DNA from: Lachnospiraceae bacterium
GTDB lineage: Bacteria > Bacillota > Clostridia > Lachnospirales > Lachnospiraceae
NCBI GenBank assembly: GCA_017503735.1
Contig: JAFVSN010000028.1
Span: forward strand, 1 to 34,375
DNA length: 34,375 bases
Direction: 5' to 3'
In this document: in pieces, positions 24,405 to 32,744 of the stretch
Layout of the letters: each line of letters begins with the position of its first letter
Numbering within the stretch: position 1 is the stretch's first letter
The notes under the pieces: generated by a model
What the model saw: only the letters and a program-made list of their open reading frames with translations
What the model was told of the DNA's origin: nothing
Databases searched by the model: none
Translations under genes and position numbers: made by a program

Positions 24405-25001
24405 ATGGGAAACAGAAGAAAAACAGCAACTTTTTATTTGGCAATCATCATTGTACTGGTATTTGTTGTGAATGTTGCGGTAGGCGGAGGAAATCGCTTT
24501 TGGATTTTTCTGACCGGCGGCGGTTATGTAAAGGATTACGGAGAGGTTTCTTTTGCTTTGGTAACGGAACAAGGACAATGGTGGCGGCTGTTGACCTGCG
24601 GGTACCTTCATATGGGAGTTATCCACTTGGTAGGAAACATGGCGGCATTGGAGATAATAGGTACTAAGCTTGAGAGAAAAATTGGACCGATAAGGATGCT
24701 TTTGATTTACAATATGGGTACGATGTTGACCGCATTTTTGTGCTGTCTCATATTTCGGGAAGGATGGATCGTTGGAGCATCCCTCGGGATATATGTTTTG
24801 TTCGGCATGATGTGCGTGATGCTTTGTTTAAAAGGGAAGAAAAGAATTATTGAGCTAAGTGGGTATGATAAAGGATATCTGGCATTTTATGTGATAGTAG
24901 GATGTTTTCTTGGAATCGGTACCATTGTGGCGCATCTGATAGGATTTGTAATCGGAATCTTGGTAGGACTTATTTTGGGGAGGCAACTACAGACAAAGTA
25001 A
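24405..25001 (+). CDS. Rhomboid-family intramembrane serine protease
   Basis: A 198-residue polytopic membrane protein. It has the rhomboid L1/TM2 signature QWWRLLTCGYLHMGVIHLVG followed by NM (about residues 58-80), with the HxxxxHxxxN pattern. The catalytic Ser is in VGASLGIYVLFG (about 126) and the partner His in VAHLIGFVIG (about 177). The serine motif reads GASL rather than the usual GASG, so activity is likely but should be tested. It is 22 bp after the esterase and 41 bp before the Nudix gene, with no obvious promoter between. Confidence 0.8.
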   Translation: MGNRRKTATFYLAIIIVLVFVVNVAVGGGNRFWIFLTGGGYVKDYGEVSFALVTEQGQWWRLLTCGYLHMGVIHLVGNMAALEIIGTKLERKIGPIRMLLIYNMGTMLTAFLCCLIFREGWIVGASLGIYVLFGMMCVMLCLKGKKRIIELSGYDKGYLAFYVIVGCFLGIGTIVAHLIGFVIGILVGLILGRQLQTK

Positions 25002-25042
25002 AGCAGTTGTTATGAGAAAAAGAATATAGACCGGAGGCTAAA

Positions 25043-25492
25043 ATGAAACGTACAGAAACAGTAGAATTAACGGTGTTATGCCTGATTCGGAGAGGCGATG
25101 AATATTTGTTGCAGGACAGAGTGAAAAAGGATTGGAGAGGCTTTACCCTGCCGGGCGGTCATGTGGAGCCGGGAGAGTCTATTGTGGATGCGGTTGTCCG
25201 GGAAATGAAGGAGGAAACGGGGCTTGCCGTGGAGAATCCGAAGCTTTGCGGTGTGAAGCAGTTTCCCATTGACGGCGGTAGATATCTTGTGTTTTTGTTT
25301 GTAGCGGATAAGTTTTCGGGAGAGATTGTTTCTTCGGAAGAAGGTGCTATGCACTGGGTGAAGAAAGAGGACTTGCCGAAGGTAAATCTGGTCAATGATT
25401 TTACGGAATTGTTGGAAGTGATGTTAGATGAGAATTTGAGCGAGTTTCAGTATGTGGTGGAAGACGGAAAATGGAAGGTTGTGCAGAAATAA
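25043..25492 (+). CDS. Nudix hydrolase (8-oxo-dGTP diphosphatase-like)
   Basis: A 149-residue Nudix enzyme, cytoplasmic, hydrolysing a nucleoside diphosphate linked to another moiety. The Nudix box GX5EX7REUXEEXGU is complete: GGHVEPGESIVDAVVREMKE followed by ETGL (about 38-61). The flanking DRVKKDWRGFTLPGGH and DEENL-like C-terminus resemble MutT/YtkD-type 8-oxo-dGTP diphosphatases of Firmicutes, but substrate assignment from sequence alone is weak. The start has CCGGAGG about 6 nt upstream. Confidence 0.85.
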   Translation: MKRTETVELTVLCLIRRGDEYLLQDRVKKDWRGFTLPGGHVEPGESIVDAVVREMKEETGLAVENPKLCGVKQFPIDGGRYLVFLFVADKFSGEIVSSEEGAMHWVKKEDLPKVNLVNDFTELLEVMLDENLSEFQYVVEDGKWKVVQK

Positions 25493-25504
25493 AGACCGTA
25501 GAGG

Positions 25505-25533
25505 TTGCGTAAAAACGAAAAATGAGGTATAAT
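25505..25533 (+). promoter_or_regulatory. Promoter of the FGGY kinase gene
   Basis: TTGCGT (25505-25510), a 17-bp spacer, TATAAT (25528-25533). The ribosome binding site AAAAGGAG lies at 25553-25560. Confidence 0.75.
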
Positions 25534-25566
25534 TAAGCATTCTAATTAACTGAAAAGGAGATAGGT

Positions 25567-27159
25567 ATGAACGCAAAGGATATTATTTTAAACGGAAAAG
25601 CAGTGCTTGGGATTGAGTTCGGCTCTACCAGAATTAAGGCTGTATTAATCGGAGAAAATCACGAGACATTGGCACTCGGTACGCATGACTGGGAAAATCG
25701 TCTGGTGGATGGTATCTGGACGTATACCTTAGAGGATATTTGGGGCGGTTTGCAGGATTGTTATGCAAGCATGGTTGCGGATGTAAAGGCAAAGTATGAT
25801 GCAGAGGTGACCAAGCTTTCTGCAATCGGTTTTTCCGCAATGATGCACGGGTATCTGGCATTTGATAGGGATGATAATTTGCTGGTACCGTTCCGTACCT
25901 GGAGAAATACCATTACGGCACAGTCCAGCGCGATTCTGACCGAGAAGTTAGGTTTTAACATTCCGCAGAGATGGAGCATTTCCCATCTGTATCAGGCGGT
26001 ATTAAATAAGGAGGAGCACGTAAAGGACGTAGCATTCTTTACAACGCTTGCAGGCTATATTCATTACAAGCTGACCGGTGAAAAGGTACTGGGTGTGGGT
26101 GACGCTTCCGGTATGTTCCCGATTGATGCAAATACCAACGACTACAATCAGAAGATGGTGGCGCAGTTTGATGAGCTTATGGCAGGGGAAGGCTTCTCCT
26201 GGAAGCTTTCCGACATCCTTCCGAAGAGTCTTAACGCCGGTGAAGCGGCAGGTACTCTTACCGCGGAAGGCGCGAAGCTTTTGGATGTGTCCGGGAAACT
26301 TTGTGCAGGTATTCCGCTTTGTCCGCCGGAGGGTGACGCAGGCACCGGTATGGTGGCAACCAATGCGGTAGCGGTAGGAACCGGTAATGTATCCGCAGGT
26401 ACTTCCATCTTCTCCATGATTGTTACCGAGAAGGATTTGGACGGCGTACATGAGGAAATCGATATGGTAACCACGCCGGACGGTAAGCCGGTAGCCATGG
26501 TACATTGTAACAACTGTACGTCCGATTTGAATGCATGGGTAAATCTGTTCAAGGAATTTGCGGATACCTTCGGCATGAGCGTAGATATGAACGATTTATA
26601 CGGAACTCTGTACCGCAAGGCACTGGAAGGTGACGCGGATTGTGGCGGACTGGTTTCCTTTAATTACTTCTCCGGCGAGCCGGTAACCGGTTTTGCGGAA
26701 GGACGTCCGATGTTTGTTCGGAAGCCGGATGCGAAGTTTAGCCTGGCAAACTTTATGAGAACTCACATTTTATCTTCCCTGGCAACCATCAAAATCGGTA
26801 ATGACATCTTGATTAAGGAAGAGGGCGTAAAGGTAGACTGCATCATGGGTCACGGTGGCTTGTTTAAGACTCCGGTGGTAGGTCAAAAGCTTCTCGCTGC
26901 AGCCCTGAACACTTCTGTAACCGTAATGGATACCGCAAGTGAAGGTGGTCCGTGGGGTATGGCCGTACTGGCTGCCTACATGGCAAACAAGACAGAGGGC
27001 GAGACCTTAAGTGCATACTTAAACGACAAGGTATTCGCAGGTCAGACCGGCACTACCTTAGCACCGGATGCTGCGGATGTTGCAGGCTTCGATGCATTTG
27101 TAGAGAACTACAAGACTTGCTTTGCGGCAGAGCACGGCGCAGTGGACAACTGGAAGTAA
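25567..27159 (+). CDS. FGGY-family carbohydrate kinase (xylulokinase/ribulokinase-like)
   Basis: A 530-residue sugar kinase of the FGGY family with two actin-like ATPase domains. The N-terminal phosphate loop reads [13 protein letters not shown] (about 15-27), with Glu where many relatives have Asp. The sugar-binding and catalytic segments are [14 protein letters not shown] and the [16 protein letters not shown] region, containing the probable catalytic Asp. The C-terminal ATP-binding part includes [20 protein letters not shown] and [13 protein letters not shown]. The exact sugar is not readable; a ketopentose such as xylulose or ribulose is likely for a kinase of this size. The gene is monocistronic, with its own promoter and terminator. 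Confidence 0.85.
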   Translation: MNAKDIILNGKAVLGIEFGSTRIKAVLIGENHETLALGTHDWENRLVDGIWTYTLEDIWGGLQDCYASMVADVKAKYDAEVTKLSAIGFSAMMHGYLAFDRDDNLLVPFRTWRNTITAQSSAILTEKLGFNIPQRWSISHLYQAVLNKEEHVKDVAFFTTLAGYIHYKLTGEKVLGVGDASGMFPIDANTNDYNQKMVAQFDELMAGEGFSWKLSDILPKSLNAGEAAGTLTAEGAKLLDVSGKLCAGIPLCPPEGDAGTGMVATNAVAVGTGNVSAGTSIFSMIVTEKDLDGVHEEIDMVTTPDGKPVAMVHCNNCTSDLNAWVNLFKEFADTFGMSVDMNDLYGTLYRKALEGDADCGGLVSFNYFSGEPVTGFAEGRPMFVRKPDAKFSLANFMRTHILSSLATIKIGNDILIKEEGVKVDCIMGHGGLFKTPVVGQKLLAAALNTSVTVMDTASEGGPWGMAVLAAYMANKTEGETLSAYLNDKVFAGQTGTTLAPDAADVAGFDAFVENYKTCFAAEHGAVDNWK

Positions 27160-27206
27160 GATATAGAGGCAGCTGAATAAGGTTGCAGAAATGAAAAAGA
27201 TACCCG

Positions 27207-27271
27207 AGAGGACCAGGCAAAGTATGAATGTTTCGGACGAGTGATGTTCAAAATAGCGGGTCCTCTTTTTT
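27207..27271 (+). terminator. Terminator of the FGGY kinase gene
   Basis: AGAGGACC (27207-27214) pairs with GGTCCTCT (27259-27266) around a 44-nt loop, followed by a T-tract (27267-27271). Confidence 0.7.
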
Positions 27272-27293
27272 ATAAAAAGATATAGTAATTTAG

Positions 27294-27322
27294 TTGCCTT
27301 TTGCTAATAATACTTGTATAAT
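27294..27322 (+). promoter_or_regulatory. Promoter of the fic gene
   Basis: TTGCCT (27294-27299), a 17-bp spacer, TATAAT (27317-27322). Predicted transcription start about 27329, inside the tandem repeats. Confidence 0.75.
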
Positions 27323-27358
27323 TAAGCAAGATAATAAGCAAGATAATAAGCAAGATGA
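27323..27358 (+). repeat. Three tandem 12-bp repeats in the fic 5' UTR
   Basis: TAAGCAAGATAA at 27323-27334 and 27335-27346, and TAAGCAAGATGA at 27347-27358. The array begins directly after the -10 hexamer and ends 1 bp before the AGGAGG region of the ribosome binding site. Confidence 0.9.
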
Positions 27359-27370
27359 AGGAGGATGACA

Positions 27371-28363
27371 ATGGAGGATTATACACCGCCGTTTCGGATT
27401 ACCAATGATATTTTATCTTATGTGGCTTCAATTTCCGAAAAAATCGGGAAGATATCGGCAATCGGAAATTTAGAATCTAAGCCACATCTTAGAAGAAATA
27501 ACCGAATAAAGTCTATCCACTCTTCCTTAAAGATTGAAGCAAATTCCCTTTCTCTTGGGCAGGTGAGGGATGTAATTAACGGCAAACTGGTTCTCGGTGA
27601 GCAAAAAGAAATTCAGGAAGTAAAGAATGCGTATGCGGCTTATGAAAAATTAGATAGCATTGACCCGTACCGTATGGAGACATTAAAGGAACTGCACGGA
27701 GTTATGACTAAATATGTGGTAGAAGAATCCGGTGCGTTTAGAATGGGAGAAGAGGGTGTATTTAACGGGGATGTATGTATTTTTATGTGTCCTCCTGCAA
27801 GGCTGGTTCCGGGACAGATGGAAGAATTGTTTCGTTGGATGAAGAAGGCAAAGGAAAAGGTGCATCCGCTTATCTTAAGTAGTGTGTTTCATTATGAATT
27901 TGTGTTTATTCATCCGTTTTCCGACGGAAACGGAAGAATGGCACGGCTATGGCATACCGCCATTTTATCAAAATGGAAGCCGGTATTTGCTTATATTCCG
28001 ATTGAAAGCCAGATTGAGAAGTTTCAGGAGGAGTATTATGATGCCATTGCCAAATGTCATGTACAAGGCGAATCCACAAGTTTTATAGAGTTTATGCTTT
28101 CGCAGATTGATAAAATTTTAGATGAGGTGGAAGGGCAAGTGGCAGAAGGCTCTGAATATATGACGGAATATCTTAAGAGAATGCTGGATGTTATGGAATA
28201 TGATGTGCCGTATACTGCTTCTGCAATCATGGATATGCTTGGTTTGAAATCAAAGGAAACGTTCCGTAAGAATTATATGAATCCGGCATTAGAGCAAAAT
28301 CTTGTGAGAATGATGCTTCCGGACAAGCCGAACAGTAGAAATCAGAGGTATATAAGGTATTAA
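27371..28363 (+). CDS. Fic-domain protein (probable AMP-transferase, class II)
   Basis: A 330-residue Fic protein, which would transfer AMP (or another nucleotide moiety) from a nucleotide to a target hydroxyl. The Fic core HPFSDGNGRMARLW (about 181-194) has all canonical residues, including the catalytic His and the GNGR anion hole. An N-terminal SSLKIEANS (about 51-59) matches the class II inhibitory helix pattern (S/T)xxxE with the regulatory Glu, so the enzyme is probably autoinhibited. A C-terminal region (from about 260, with PYTASAIMDMLGLKSKETFR) looks like a winged-helix DNA-binding domain, hinting at self-regulation. The start at ATG 27371 has AAGGAGG 6 nt upstream. Confidence 0.88.
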   Translation: MEDYTPPFRITNDILSYVASISEKIGKISAIGNLESKPHLRRNNRIKSIHSSLKIEANSLSLGQVRDVINGKLVLGEQKEIQEVKNAYAAYEKLDSIDPYRMETLKELHGVMTKYVVEESGAFRMGEEGVFNGDVCIFMCPPARLVPGQMEELFRWMKKAKEKVHPLILSSVFHYEFVFIHPFSDGNGRMARLWHTAILSKWKPVFAYIPIESQIEKFQEEYYDAIAKCHVQGESTSFIEFMLSQIDKILDEVEGQVAEGSEYMTEYLKRMLDVMEYDVPYTASAIMDMLGLKSKETFRKNYMNPALEQNLVRMMLPDKPNSRNQRYIRY

Positions 28364-28395
28364 GTGATTGAGTATAAGGAGTAGGAGGGCCGGAT

Positions 28396-29034
28396 ATGAG
28401 TACCTATATTTTGACAAGCATGTTTCCGAACGGATTTCATGCACAGGCTGCGGAGGTATTCCGAGAGAAAATAAGTAAAAGAAATAAATTTGCGTTTGTG
28501 GCATCCGAGTTTGAACTGTTGCATGAAAAAACAGACAAATACTTTCGGTTCTTTCTGGATATGTTTGAAAGCATCGGGATTCATTTTGAGGAAGCATATG
28601 CTATTGATGGAAGAATGAATGCGGAGGAAGCACAAAGACAAGTCGCGGAAGCGGATGTGATATGGTTGTCGGGCGGAGATACCCCGACGCAGTTCGGATA
28701 TTTTCAAACATACGGTTTGGACAAGGTATTAAGGGAACATGGCGGAGTGATTATCGGAATGAGTGCAGGCTCTATTAATATGGCAAAAACATCAATCTGC
28801 ACGTTAGCCTGCGGTCATTACAAACAGGAGATTTATCATGGTCTCGGTTGTGTGGATATTTCTGTGGAACCCCATTTTGTCAGAGGGAATGTTTCGGAGG
28901 AACTGCTGACGTTATCCGAAGAATATACCATATATGGGCTGTGCGATGACGGACTAATTGTATGCTCCGGGGAGCCGGTGGAGTTTTACGGAGAAGTATA
29001 TAGGCTTAGTCACAGAACTGTTGAGAGAATTTGA
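28396..29034 (+). CDS. Peptidase S51 (dipeptidase E-like)
   Basis: A 212-residue member of peptidase family S51, related in fold to class I glutamine amidotransferases. Diagnostic segments: WLSGGDTPTQFGYF (about 90-103), the nucleophile strand-turn IIGMSAGSINMA (Ser about 123) and VDISVEPHFVRGN with the catalytic His (about 159). Known S51 enzymes cleave N-terminal Asp dipeptides; the actual substrate here is not determined. It follows fic by 32 bp, and a GAGGGCCGG ribosome binding site precedes the ATG. Confidence 0.82.
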   Translation: MSTYILTSMFPNGFHAQAAEVFREKISKRNKFAFVASEFELLHEKTDKYFRFFLDMFESIGIHFEEAYAIDGRMNAEEAQRQVAEADVIWLSGGDTPTQFGYFQTYGLDKVLREHGGVIIGMSAGSINMAKTSICTLACGHYKQEIYHGLGCVDISVEPHFVRGNVSEELLTLSEEYTIYGLCDDGLIVCSGEPVEFYGEVYRLSHRTVERI

Positions 29035-29060
29035 CTACAAACAGGAGATCAGTAACAACT

Positions 29061-29421
29061 ATGAAAAAACGTGCAAGTATGATTTCTGTCCTGGTCGGTG
29101 CGGACGGACCGACTTCGGTGTGTTTACTGAAAAGAAATCAGAAATTAACAGTAAAACAGAAATTACATAAATTCAAATACAACTTAAAACGGGCACACGT
29201 GGAAAAGACGCTGAAAGCGGGAGGTCAATGATAATATCTATTTCGTAATTGAGAAGCGGTTCGGTCATATCGGTGGCGGAGCTTCGGGAAATAAGAAAAT
29301 ATTGAAGCGATTTCAACACTTGGATAAGGAAATCCATCGGTATTACGGCGTAACCGAGGAGGATATCAGGACGAAATCGGGGCGGTACAAGGACGTGGTA
29401 CGGGCGTTGTGCCGGAAGTAA
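29061..29421 (+). pseudogene. Internally deleted gene for an ADGPT-motif hypothetical protein
   Basis: Two remnants of one protein. The N-terminal part (29061-29231, 56 residues) begins MKKRASMISVLVGADGPTSV and continues with a basic KLTVKQKLHKFKYNLKRAHV stretch before a TGA. The C-terminal part, in a different frame from about 29233 to the TAA at 29421, reads VNDNIYFVIEKRFGHIGGGA then SGNKKILKRFQHLDKEIHRY and YGVTEEDIRTKSGRYKDVV. From memory, related Clostridia proteins carry a middle segment of roughly 90 residues between these parts, so a deletion plus frame change is likely. Function is unknown. Confidence 0.6.
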
Positions 29422-29491
29422 GAGTCTACGTTCCGTAGGTAGTAAAACCGCCGTTGTAGGTTTATGATGGCACCATAGGAGGTGCGAAAGA

Positions 29492-30088
29492 ATGAATCAA
29501 TATATTACAGGAGCAGTCATTAAAGAATTGCGGGAAAAGAATCATTTTACGCAGGCAGAGCTTGCGGGGAAGCTGAATGTGTCGGACAAGACGGTGTCAA
29601 AATGGGAAACCGGAAAAGGCTATCCGGATATTTCTTTGCTGGAGCCTATTGCCAAGGTGTTCGGAGTGTCAATTACGGAATTAATGACCGGGAATGCGGT
29701 GAACAACGGAAATGTATCGGCCAATATGATGCGTTCGCATTTTTATGTTTGTCCGGTTTGCGGAAATATGATTCACAGTATGGGAGAGGCGGTAATCCAC
29801 TGTCACGGAATATTGCTGACTCCGTGTCTGGCAGAAGAACCGGATGAGATGCACAAGATAAGCGTCGAAAAGGTAGAAGACGAGTACTATGTTCGCATTG
29901 AGCATGATATGACGAAGCAGCATTATATCTCTTTTATCGTAGCACTGGGTTCGGACAAAATGCAGATGATAAAGCTCTATCCGGAAGGAAATGCGGAAGC
30001 GCGGGTGAAGAGAAACGGCGTGCGGAAACTGCTTTTTTATTGCAACCGGGACGGATTGTTTTCGGTGGATGTGAGGAAAGGGAGATAG
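29492..30088 (+). CDS. XRE regulator fused to a degenerate desulfoferrodoxin-like domain
   Basis: A 198-residue fusion. Residues about 7-65 are an XRE-type helix-turn-helix (TQAELAGKLNVSDKTVSKWE). Residues about 84-195 follow the order of desulfoferrodoxin/superoxide reductase: a zinc-ribbon-like YVCPVCGN (as in the CxxC of centre I) with a later HCHG where CCG is usual; HKISVEKVEDEYYVRIEHDM, then TKQHYISFIVAL; LYPEGNAEARV; and FYCNRDGLF. Three His and the Cys expected to bind the mononuclear iron of centre II can be aligned, but the last His (CNLHG in classical enzymes) is Asp here. It may sense superoxide, iron or another metal rather than catalyse (inference). AGGAGG lies 8 nt upstream of the ATG. 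Confidence 0.8.
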   Translation: MNQYITGAVIKELREKNHFTQAELAGKLNVSDKTVSKWETGKGYPDISLLEPIAKVFGVSITELMTGNAVNNGNVSANMMRSHFYVCPVCGNMIHSMGEAVIHCHGILLTPCLAEEPDEMHKISVEKVEDEYYVRIEHDMTKQHYISFIVALGSDKMQMIKLYPEGNAEARVKRNGVRKLLFYCNRDGLFSVDVRKGR

Positions 30089-30121
30089 AAAAGCAAATGT
30101 GCAGAGTGGGGAAGAAAAACA

Positions 30122-30717
30122 ATGTTAGAGAATGAAATTACATGGGACAAGCTCCTGCAAATAAAAACGACCGGGCGGGATGACTCGAACTCGGACCAAT
30201 ATCGTTACCCTTATGAGCCTACCCCGTACTCAGTTTTGGAGCGTTTGGCCAATAGCGGTCTGATTCGTAAAAAGGATGTGGTGTTGGATTATGGATGTGG
30301 GAAGGGCCGTGTGGATTTCTTTTTGTCTTATCAGACCAAAGCCAATACGTTGGGGATTGAGTATGACGAGCGGATTTATCAGGGAGCGTTGGAAAATCGG
30401 AAGACGGCCGTTTCGGGTGCAAGGACAGAATTTGTAGCGGCGAGAGCAGAAGAATATGAAGTGCGGTCGGATGTCAACCGGTTCTATTTTTTCAATCCCT
30501 TTTCCGTGGAATTGCTACGGAAAGTCATGGCGCGGATTACGGAGTCCTATTATGAGAATCCGCGGGATGCGTATTTGTTCTTTTATTATCCGTCGGAGGA
30601 ATATATCTCCTTCTCATGACCGTAGATGAACTGGAATTTTACGATGAGATTGATTGCAGTGATTTGTTTGCGGGAAATGACTCACGGGAACGGATACTGA
30701 TTTTTTATTTACCTTAA
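30122..30717 (+). pseudogene. SAM-dependent methyltransferase gene with a C-terminal frameshift
   Basis: A class I methyltransferase, intact for 165 residues to the TGA after 30614: the SAM loop VVLDYGCGKGRVDFFL is at about 52-67, GIEYDERIYQGA carries the acidic residue for ribose, and RFYFFNPFS the active-site strand. The coding signal resumes in another frame as MTVDELEFYDEIDCSDLFAG then NDSRERILIFYLP, ending at TAA 30715-30717. The natural protein would be about 198 residues. A 1-2 nt indel just before the TGA is the simplest cause. The truncated form may still be stable. It could be a sequencing error. Confidence 0.7.
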
Positions 30718-30740
30718 GAAAAAAGGGAGGTCCGCATGTT

Positions 30741-31868
30741 ATGTTATATGTAAGACCGGATTATTATGAAAAATTTAAGTGCATTGCGGACCGGTGTGAA
30801 GCGACCTGCTGTGCCGGATGGCAGATTGTGATTGATGAAGGAGCAATGGAATGTTACAAATCCCAACAAGGAGAGTACGGAGAGGTTTTGCGGGAGCGCA
30901 TTGATTGGTCGGAAGGCGTATTCAAACAGGATTGCCGGAAACGCTGTGCCTTTCTAAAAGACAACAATCTTTGTGAAATGTATGAGCGGTTGGGCGAGGT
31001 AAGTCTTTGTTTTACCTGTGCCAATTATCCGAGACATATCGAAGAATTTGAAAATCTGCGGGAGGTTACGTTGACAATTTCCTGTCCGGAAGTTGCAAGA
31101 ATTCTGTTGGAACAGAAAGAACCGGTGAAGTTTACGGAAGAGGAAATTGATACGGACGAGGAAGAGTTCGAAGATTTTGATCTCTTCTTTTTCTCCTATT
31201 TGGAGGACGCAAGAAAGATAATGATTGCAATACTGCAAAAGCGTAGCTTGTCTGTAGCGGTGCGGGTATCCTTGGTGCAAAAAATGGCGGAAGAAATGCA
31301 GACAATCATTGAGGGAAGCGATTTGTTTGATTTGGCGGATGTGTTTGATACCTATGAGGAAGAAGCAAATCTGGCAAAGGCTGTTTCGGAAGCAGAGCAG
31401 GAGTTAGAGGCATTTTATGAGAATAAGTTGGAAATCTTCTTTTACTCCAAAACAGCATTTGAACGGTTATACAAGTTGGAATTTTTAAGTGAGGACTGGG
31501 AAGCGTATCTGGATAAGTGCCGGGAAACGTTGTACGGAGAGGATGTACAAGGTTATCATGAGATGCAAAAGAAGTTTGGAGAATATTGTGCCCGGACTCC
31601 GATTGACGGAATAGACATGGATATTCTTTTGGAACAATTGCTGGTATACTTTGTTTTCGCTTATTTCTGCGGTGCAGTGTACGATGATAATGTGATAGGA
31701 AAAATCAGAATGGCGGTAGACAGCGTTACGGTCCTGTATGAGATGTTCATGGCAAAATGGGTAGAACAGGACGGACGGTTATCGGCAGAAGATATCCAGA
31801 GGATTGTGTACCGGTATTCCAGAGAACTGGAGCATTCGGATGTGAATTTGGGTATTATGCAAAGGTAA
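30741..31868 (+). CDS. fliB: Flagellin lysine-N-methylase
   Basis: A 375-residue protein of the FliB family, which methylates lysines of flagellin in known cases. The N-terminus LYVRPDYYEKFKCIADRCEA followed by TCCAGW, then CRKRCAFLKDNNLCEMYERL and LCFTCANYPRH, gives the cysteine-rich cluster characteristic of the family. The rest is helical and acidic. Start ATG 30741 has AGGGAGG 10 nt upstream. No other flagellar gene is in the window, so it is detached from its usual context. It implies the organism makes flagella, or once did. Confidence 0.85.
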   Translation: MLYVRPDYYEKFKCIADRCEATCCAGWQIVIDEGAMECYKSQQGEYGEVLRERIDWSEGVFKQDCRKRCAFLKDNNLCEMYERLGEVSLCFTCANYPRHIEEFENLREVTLTISCPEVARILLEQKEPVKFTEEEIDTDEEEFEDFDLFFFSYLEDARKIMIAILQKRSLSVAVRVSLVQKMAEEMQTIIEGSDLFDLADVFDTYEEEANLAKAVSEAEQELEAFYENKLEIFFYSKTAFERLYKLEFLSEDWEAYLDKCRETLYGEDVQGYHEMQKKFGEYCARTPIDGIDMDILLEQLLVYFVFAYFCGAVYDDNVIGKIRMAVDSVTVLYEMFMAKWVEQDGRLSAEDIQRIVYRYSRELEHSDVNLGIMQR

Positions 31869-31962
31869 GGACAATTTGATATGGGTATAAATTTTGAATC
31901 TCTTTATCTTAAGCCGGATTACGAGTATGAGTAGGGATATCTTTACAGGAGGTACGATAAGG

Positions 31963-32566
31963 TTGTTTGAGAATAAAAAAGAAGTAAAACGATTCAAGAA
32001 GATATTGAAAGGCTATGCGCGGGGGGGAACCCGGTAGCAGCCACCCACTCCTTCGTAAAGGAGTTTTTAAATCCCCAACCGGACCGTTATGATTTGACAT
32101 ATCGGTATGAGCATTCTCTTCGCGTGGCACTTTGGGGAAAACGGATTGCAGAAGGGGAAGGCTGGGATGGCGAACCTTTGGTAATGGCATGCCTTTTGCA
32201 TGATACGGGGTATCCTTTTTTGTGAAACCATGGAGGAGTGGAACCTACATCCTGCATACGGCGCAGAGGTGGCGCGACTGTTTATGGAGAAAATCGGCTA
32301 TGATGCGGAACTGACGGAGTGATATCGGGGAGCGTAGCGCAGGAGAATTAATCGAAGTTTGTGAGAAACGTCAGCAGACATTGACGGATTGGCAGGATAG
32401 AATCTGCGGTACAAAGACCGCGAAAGCCTTTTGGGAAGAAAAGCTACAGATGCGAAGGCAGTTTTACGAAGCCTTGCAGGCAGAGATGCAGGGAACGCTG
32501 GAAATGGAAGCATTTTTGAAGGGCGGATTCCGAATGGTGCATGGTGAAATAGAAAGCAAAACTTGA
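31963..32566 (+). pseudogene. Broken HD-domain hydrolase gene
   Basis: Four fragments of one HD-domain protein. From TTG 31963 (AGGAGG 10 nt upstream) the frame reads LFENKKEVKRFKKILKGYAR and stops at 32035 after a G7 run (32021-32027). A second frame continues at once as VAATHSFVKEFLNPQPDRYD, then LTYRYEHSLRVALWGKRIAE and ACLLHDTGYPF, i.e. the conserved H...HD core, and stops at 32225 after a T6 tract. A third frame gives ETMEEWNLHPAYGAEVARLF and ends at 32322. A fourth gives DIGERSAGELIEVCEKRQQT through to TGA 32566; the middle segment carrying the later HD-superfamily residues seems deleted. At least three lesions, so probably dead. Confidence 0.75.
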
Positions 32567-32614
32567 ATTTTCACTTGTATTTACATAATAGTTTGAATGT
32601 TTGGAAGTATGACG

Positions 32615-32665
32615 AATTCCAAAGTCAGGGTATGCGACAGATACCCTTGTCTCTTGGAATTTTTT
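32615..32665 (+). terminator. Terminator after the HD pseudogene
   Basis: AATTCCAA (32615-32622) pairs with TTGGAATT (32654-32661), enclosing GGGTAT/ATACCC (32628-32633, 32641-32646), followed by TTTTG. It marks the boundary to the more AT-rich sigma-factor region. Confidence 0.75.
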
Positions 32666-32689
32666 GTATTTACCAAAATAGAAATTGAA

Positions 32690-32715
32690 TGTTACTTTTT
32701 AGGGATACACGGTAC
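32690..32715 (+). promoter_or_regulatory. Possible ECF-sigma autoregulatory promoter
   Basis: TGTTAC (32690-32695), 14 bp, then CGGTAC (32710-32715), upstream of the sigma gene. The elements do not fit a housekeeping promoter well and resemble the general form of ECF-type promoters (an AC-rich -35 and a C/G-containing -10). Speculative. Confidence 0.3.
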
Positions 32716-32744
32716 TAATAGATGAAGGCGAAAGGAGGTGCAGC

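Noticed and set aside
27323-27358. CRISPR-like or replication iteron array
   Set aside because: Three directly adjacent 12-bp copies with no spacers, within a promoter-to-start leader; no replication gene nearby.
31881-31934. 17-residue frame MGINFESLYLKPDYEYE after fliB
   Set aside because: Slight resemblance to the FliB N-terminus (LYVRPDYYE) suggested a duplicate remnant, but it is too short to support.
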